From Ptychodera flava (taxonomy: Eukaryota > Hemichordata > Enteropneusta > Ptychoderidae), in assembly GCF_041260155.1 (NCBI RefSeq), contig NC_091931.1, forward strand, positions 19,043,666 through 19,107,665: DNA of 64,000 bases, read 5' to 3'. The notes under the pieces were generated by a model, which was given only the letters and a program-made list of their open reading frames with translations, ran no database searches and had not been told where the DNA came from. Shown here one piece after another: positions 61,901 through 64,000 of the stretch (position 1 is the stretch's first letter; every line of letters starts with the position of its first letter). A program made the position numbers and the translations under genes.

Positions 61901-63841
61901 CTTTGGTAGTCACACTTTTTTATGCGTGAAGATATCAATATTCTTTATTCTCTGTGAGAACTGAAGAAACTAATTACATAAACTTCGATTCTAGAGGTAA
62001 GTTTCATGCCTGAATTGATTTAAGGGGAAGTTGTGGTCCTAACATCGATCAAGCAGACAACTAATGATTCTCATATTTCACCATCCAGGGAAGGTTCCAG
62101 CAATGTCTGTATCGCCTGTGAAAGAGAAGGTGTACTGGATTCTTTGATCAGCTTTGATGAGGTAATAACAACATTCAGTCATTCTTTGTTATATTGTTCG
62201 TATATGTAGCTGACAGCCAAGAAACGAGAAAAACGGAATCTACAGGTATAATTTTGATAAAGTCACCAGCGAACTTTTTTGCCACTCAGTAAAGAATGTT
62301 GCGACATCAAGTGATATACAACGCACACCGTTTGCTTTGTGATCAGTGTGAACTGTAGTTGCTAACAACAGGATTCACGTGAAGGCTTTGACTTTCACAA
62401 CAATATTAACGATGGCGATTCTTACACTGAAGCTTGCCACGAAGAGGCTGTATCTTACTCTTGAAATACAATAGGATCTTACTTTAAGGATTTTTCAAAC
62501 ATTCTGTTCTGCAGATGTACAACGACAGAGCAATACGAAGAGAACTCAACGAACAGAGAGTGCGATGCCTGAACAAAGGATGTGGATGGACTGGATTCTT
62601 CAGGGACTATGAAAATGTAAGTATAATCATTCAAAATTGGCCAGTGTTTTGCGCACTTGCCAAAGTGAAGTAATTAACATTTCACTTACTTCCATGACAC
62701 ACATGAAGACAACTTTAACGTAATTTTCCTATCTTTTTCGAAAGGTATATGACGGTGTGAAAATCTGATTTTGCTGAAGTAATGATATCGTTAAAAAGTA
62801 AAAATTTTGACAAGATATTACATTTTTGTCACCTGTAGCACGTTACAATTTGTCCCTTTGAGATGATATCTTGCATCAAAAGTGGCTGCAACGACAAATT
62901 CTGCGGGAAAATCTAGCGGAACATCTTGAGAAGCAGTGTCCCATGCGAGTGTTAGCTTGTCCTCACTGTAAAGAGGAAATCACTCACGCGGAGCAGGAGG
63001 TAAGGCGATTTTATACGCATGCGCTGTGTTGCAATCAATCTAATTCAATTCCGATGAAGAGATGAGTCACACTTTCATGCTATCGTGCTGTGATCTTTTT
63101 TCCTCGGTCCTCCCTCTGGACAGCAAAAAAAAGAGACCACAGCACGATAGCGTAAATGACAGCCCCATCTTTACATCGGATTACAATCAGATTGTGCTGC
63201 AAATATTATAACATTACTTAGTTTGTGTTTGTCATTCTGCAGTCTTGTGCACAAATCCCCTCTGAAGGAATCTCATCCCTTTACAAGTACAGAAATAATC
63301 CCGCAATGCGCCACTCTTCGGAATGAAAATTAAGATCAGTGTGCTGACTAAGTGTGAATAAGCAATCATGTTTTATACACTGCAGCTTGTGATTCTAAAA
63401 TTTAAAATACGAATACCAATATGTATTAGAATGTACGTAATAATGCACATATAACCAATACCTTTTTGCAGAGTCACTTCAGTCAGTGTCCCAGTTATCC
63501 AGAACAATGCCAATTCTGCGAAAGAAAATTGCAACGACAACAGGTACGACATGGCGTTCCTTTCTCCATGTTTGTTAACAGAAATTTCCAACGCTTTGAA
63601 TTTCCCTGAATTTGATATGAAAGTAAAATGAAAAGTCAGCAAACATGACCACGGCGGAAGATTCATTCCAGAGGTCAAAGGTCTTTTATCCATGTCGTAT
63701 ACCCCCATAACTCTGTTTGCTTATCATAAGACCTTTTCTTTTTTGCCAATATAGATAGATCAACATGTAGACCCTCAAAATGGCGACTGTGAAAGAAAAC
63801 TAGTACACTGTGAATTTCGGGAAGTCGGTTGCACTGCAATG
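58831..63841 (+). CDS. TRAF2-like: TRAF copy C, 5' part; continues past the window
   Basis: One set of downstream exons (62089-62161, 62515-62616, 62839-62999, 63472-63543, 63755-63841) is preceded by three RING first exons with donors in the right phase (58831-58973, 60279-60421, 61311-61447). Any of the three can be spliced in frame to exon 2 at 62089. Exon lengths match copy B except exon 4, which is one base short and breaks the frame. The coiled-coil and TRAF-C exon must lie beyond 64000. Whether this is one gene with alternative first exons, or one gene plus orphan exon copies, cannot be told from sequence alone. Confidence 0.8.
59668..59699. repeat. Hairpin in the C1-C2 interval
   Basis: TTATTAGTCAC and GTGACTAATAA, perfect 11-bp arms, 10-nt loop. 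Confidence 0.6.
59796..59970 (+). promoter_or_regulatory. Duplicated block upstream of RING exon C2
   Basis: Homologous to 56940-57100; the clearest shared string is GCTGACTCAYTATTTCCGTT. A related GCTGACTCAATGGAAAC occurs at about 61220, before exon C3. Confidence 0.4.
60279..60421 (+). CDS. TRAF2-like: RING first exon C2 (intact)
   Basis: 143 nt, ATG 60279, phase 2 at GTAAGT. Encodes MADLPKMLLLISP, EKFLCQKCKNVLREPVQ and CGHRYCRRC. Upstream, 59796-59970 resembles 56940-57100, the sequence before decayed exon C0. Confidence 0.85.
61311..61447 (+). CDS. TRAF2-like: RING first exon C3 (intact ligands, shifted donor)
   Basis: ATG 61311: MAGLPKNLLVNSP, EKFLCRKCHNVLCEPVQ and CGHRYCMKCFE. At the position where the other exons end, this copy reads into TAG. 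A GTAGGT six bases earlier (61448) gives a 137-nt exon, again phase 2 and in frame with 62089. It is the RING exon nearest to exon 2, with a 641-bp intron. Confidence 0.78.
62089..62161 (+). CDS. TRAF2-like: TRAF copy C exon 2: end of RING
   Basis: 73 nt after CATCCAG; one base completes the split codon. Encodes EGSSNVCIACEREGVLDS and LISFDE with the final RING C-x2-C. The donor is GTAATA, weaker than its neighbours. Confidence 0.88.
62515..62616 (+). CDS. TRAF2-like: TRAF copy C exon 3: first TRAF zinc finger
   Basis: 102 nt, phase 0: MYNDRAIRRELN, then VRCLNKGCGW. Identical in length to copy B and very similar in sequence. Confidence 0.9.
62839..62999 (+). CDS. TRAF2-like: TRAF copy C exon 4: TRAF zinc fingers, one base short
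   Basis: 161 nt against 162 in copy B. The first half reads HVTICPFEMISCIKSGCN and the second, one frame over, ENLAEHLEKQCP and LACPHCKEEITH. The shift falls at about 62897-62912. The acceptor and the donor GTAAGG are intact. Confidence 0.82.
63072..63158. repeat. Foldback in TRAF-C intron 4
   Basis: GCTATCGTGCTGTG (63079-63092) is perfectly inverted at 63138-63151. Stems continue through TCTTTTTT/AAAAAAGAGA; the loop is about 22 nt. Confidence 0.72.
63472..63543 (+). CDS. TRAF2-like: TRAF copy C exon 5: TRAF zinc finger
   Basis: 72 nt, 24 codons: SHFSQCPSYPEQCQFCER and following residues, ending at GTACGA. Same length and phase as copy B. Confidence 0.9.
63755..63841 (+). CDS. TRAF2-like: TRAF copy C exon 6: last TRAF zinc finger
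   Basis: 87 nt, 29 codons: IDQHVDPQNGDCER, then HCEFREVGC, ending ATG|GTAAGT exactly like copy B. It is the last exon of this gene inside the window. Confidence 0.9.
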
Positions 63842-63878
63842 GTAAGTCTCCGTGACATACACTCATAGCTATGTATCA

Positions 63879-63909
63879 TCACGGTCCCTTTTGTGGAGGG
63901 ACCGTGGTA
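63879..63909. repeat. GGTCCC hairpin, second copy
   Basis: CACGGTCCC, TTTTGTGGA, GGGACCGTG. The same design as ATGGTCTTTGTGGAGGGACCAT at about 10158; probably an element terminus. Confidence 0.55.
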
Positions 63910-64000
63910 TTATGTTCTCTAATAACTATCACAATTAATTACATTTTTAAAGATGTTAGAATGTTAACACTTTCAAGAAGATAAGGTCAAGAAGAATAAT

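Overview
The window is animal nuclear DNA: AT-rich, with introns of roughly 0.1-1.8 kb bounded by GT/AG sites and many microsatellites and small inverted-repeat elements. The only confidently recognised host genes are a tandem, same-strand cluster of TRAF (TNF receptor-associated factor) genes. Their C-terminal domain is closest by eye to vertebrate TRAF2 (signatures such as [15 protein letters not shown] and NIASGCPLF). A lineage-specific expansion of this kind, with this repeat style, suggests a marine invertebrate, possibly a deuterostome such as a hemichordate. That assignment is inference.

Layout. 1-12.9 kb: no confident host gene; microsatellites, foldback elements, a LINE 3' fragment (10.9-11.3 kb) and one unidentified small minus-strand open frame (about 9.0 kb). 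12.98-21.88 kb: TRAF copy A, seven coding exons, with four apparent one-base losses. 21.9-38.4 kb: repeat-rich spacer with several TIR elements, a retroelement fossil and an isolated exon-like segment. 38.46-42.40 kb: TRAF copy B, seven exons and fully open, predicted 552 aa. 42.4-49.3 kb: spacer holding a 2-kb element with terminal inverted repeats, inverted arrays of a short motif and an internal reverse-transcriptase-like fossil. 49.3-61.5 kb: five separate copies of the TRAF RING-encoding first exon (one double-frameshifted, one decayed, three intact), interspersed with MITEs, a 147-bp-period tandem repeat, minisatellites and a tRNA-derived SINE. 62.1-63.8 kb: a single set of TRAF exons 2-6 (copy C); its coiled-coil/TRAF-C exon lies beyond the window.

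How the genes work. TRAF proteins are cytoplasmic trimeric adaptors and usually E3 ubiquitin ligases. An N-terminal RING and a run of TRAF zinc fingers are followed by a coiled coil and a TRAF-C (MATH) domain that binds TNF-receptor tails and adaptor proteins upstream of NF-kB and JNK. Intron positions and phases are the same in all three copies: phase 2 after the RING exon, then phase 0.

The most unusual observation is several splice-compatible RING first exons, at least some with duplicated upstream blocks, in front of one shared downstream cassette. This could be a variable-first-exon locus that swaps the E3 domain on one receptor-binding body, or the debris of partial tandem duplications. 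Transcript data would decide.
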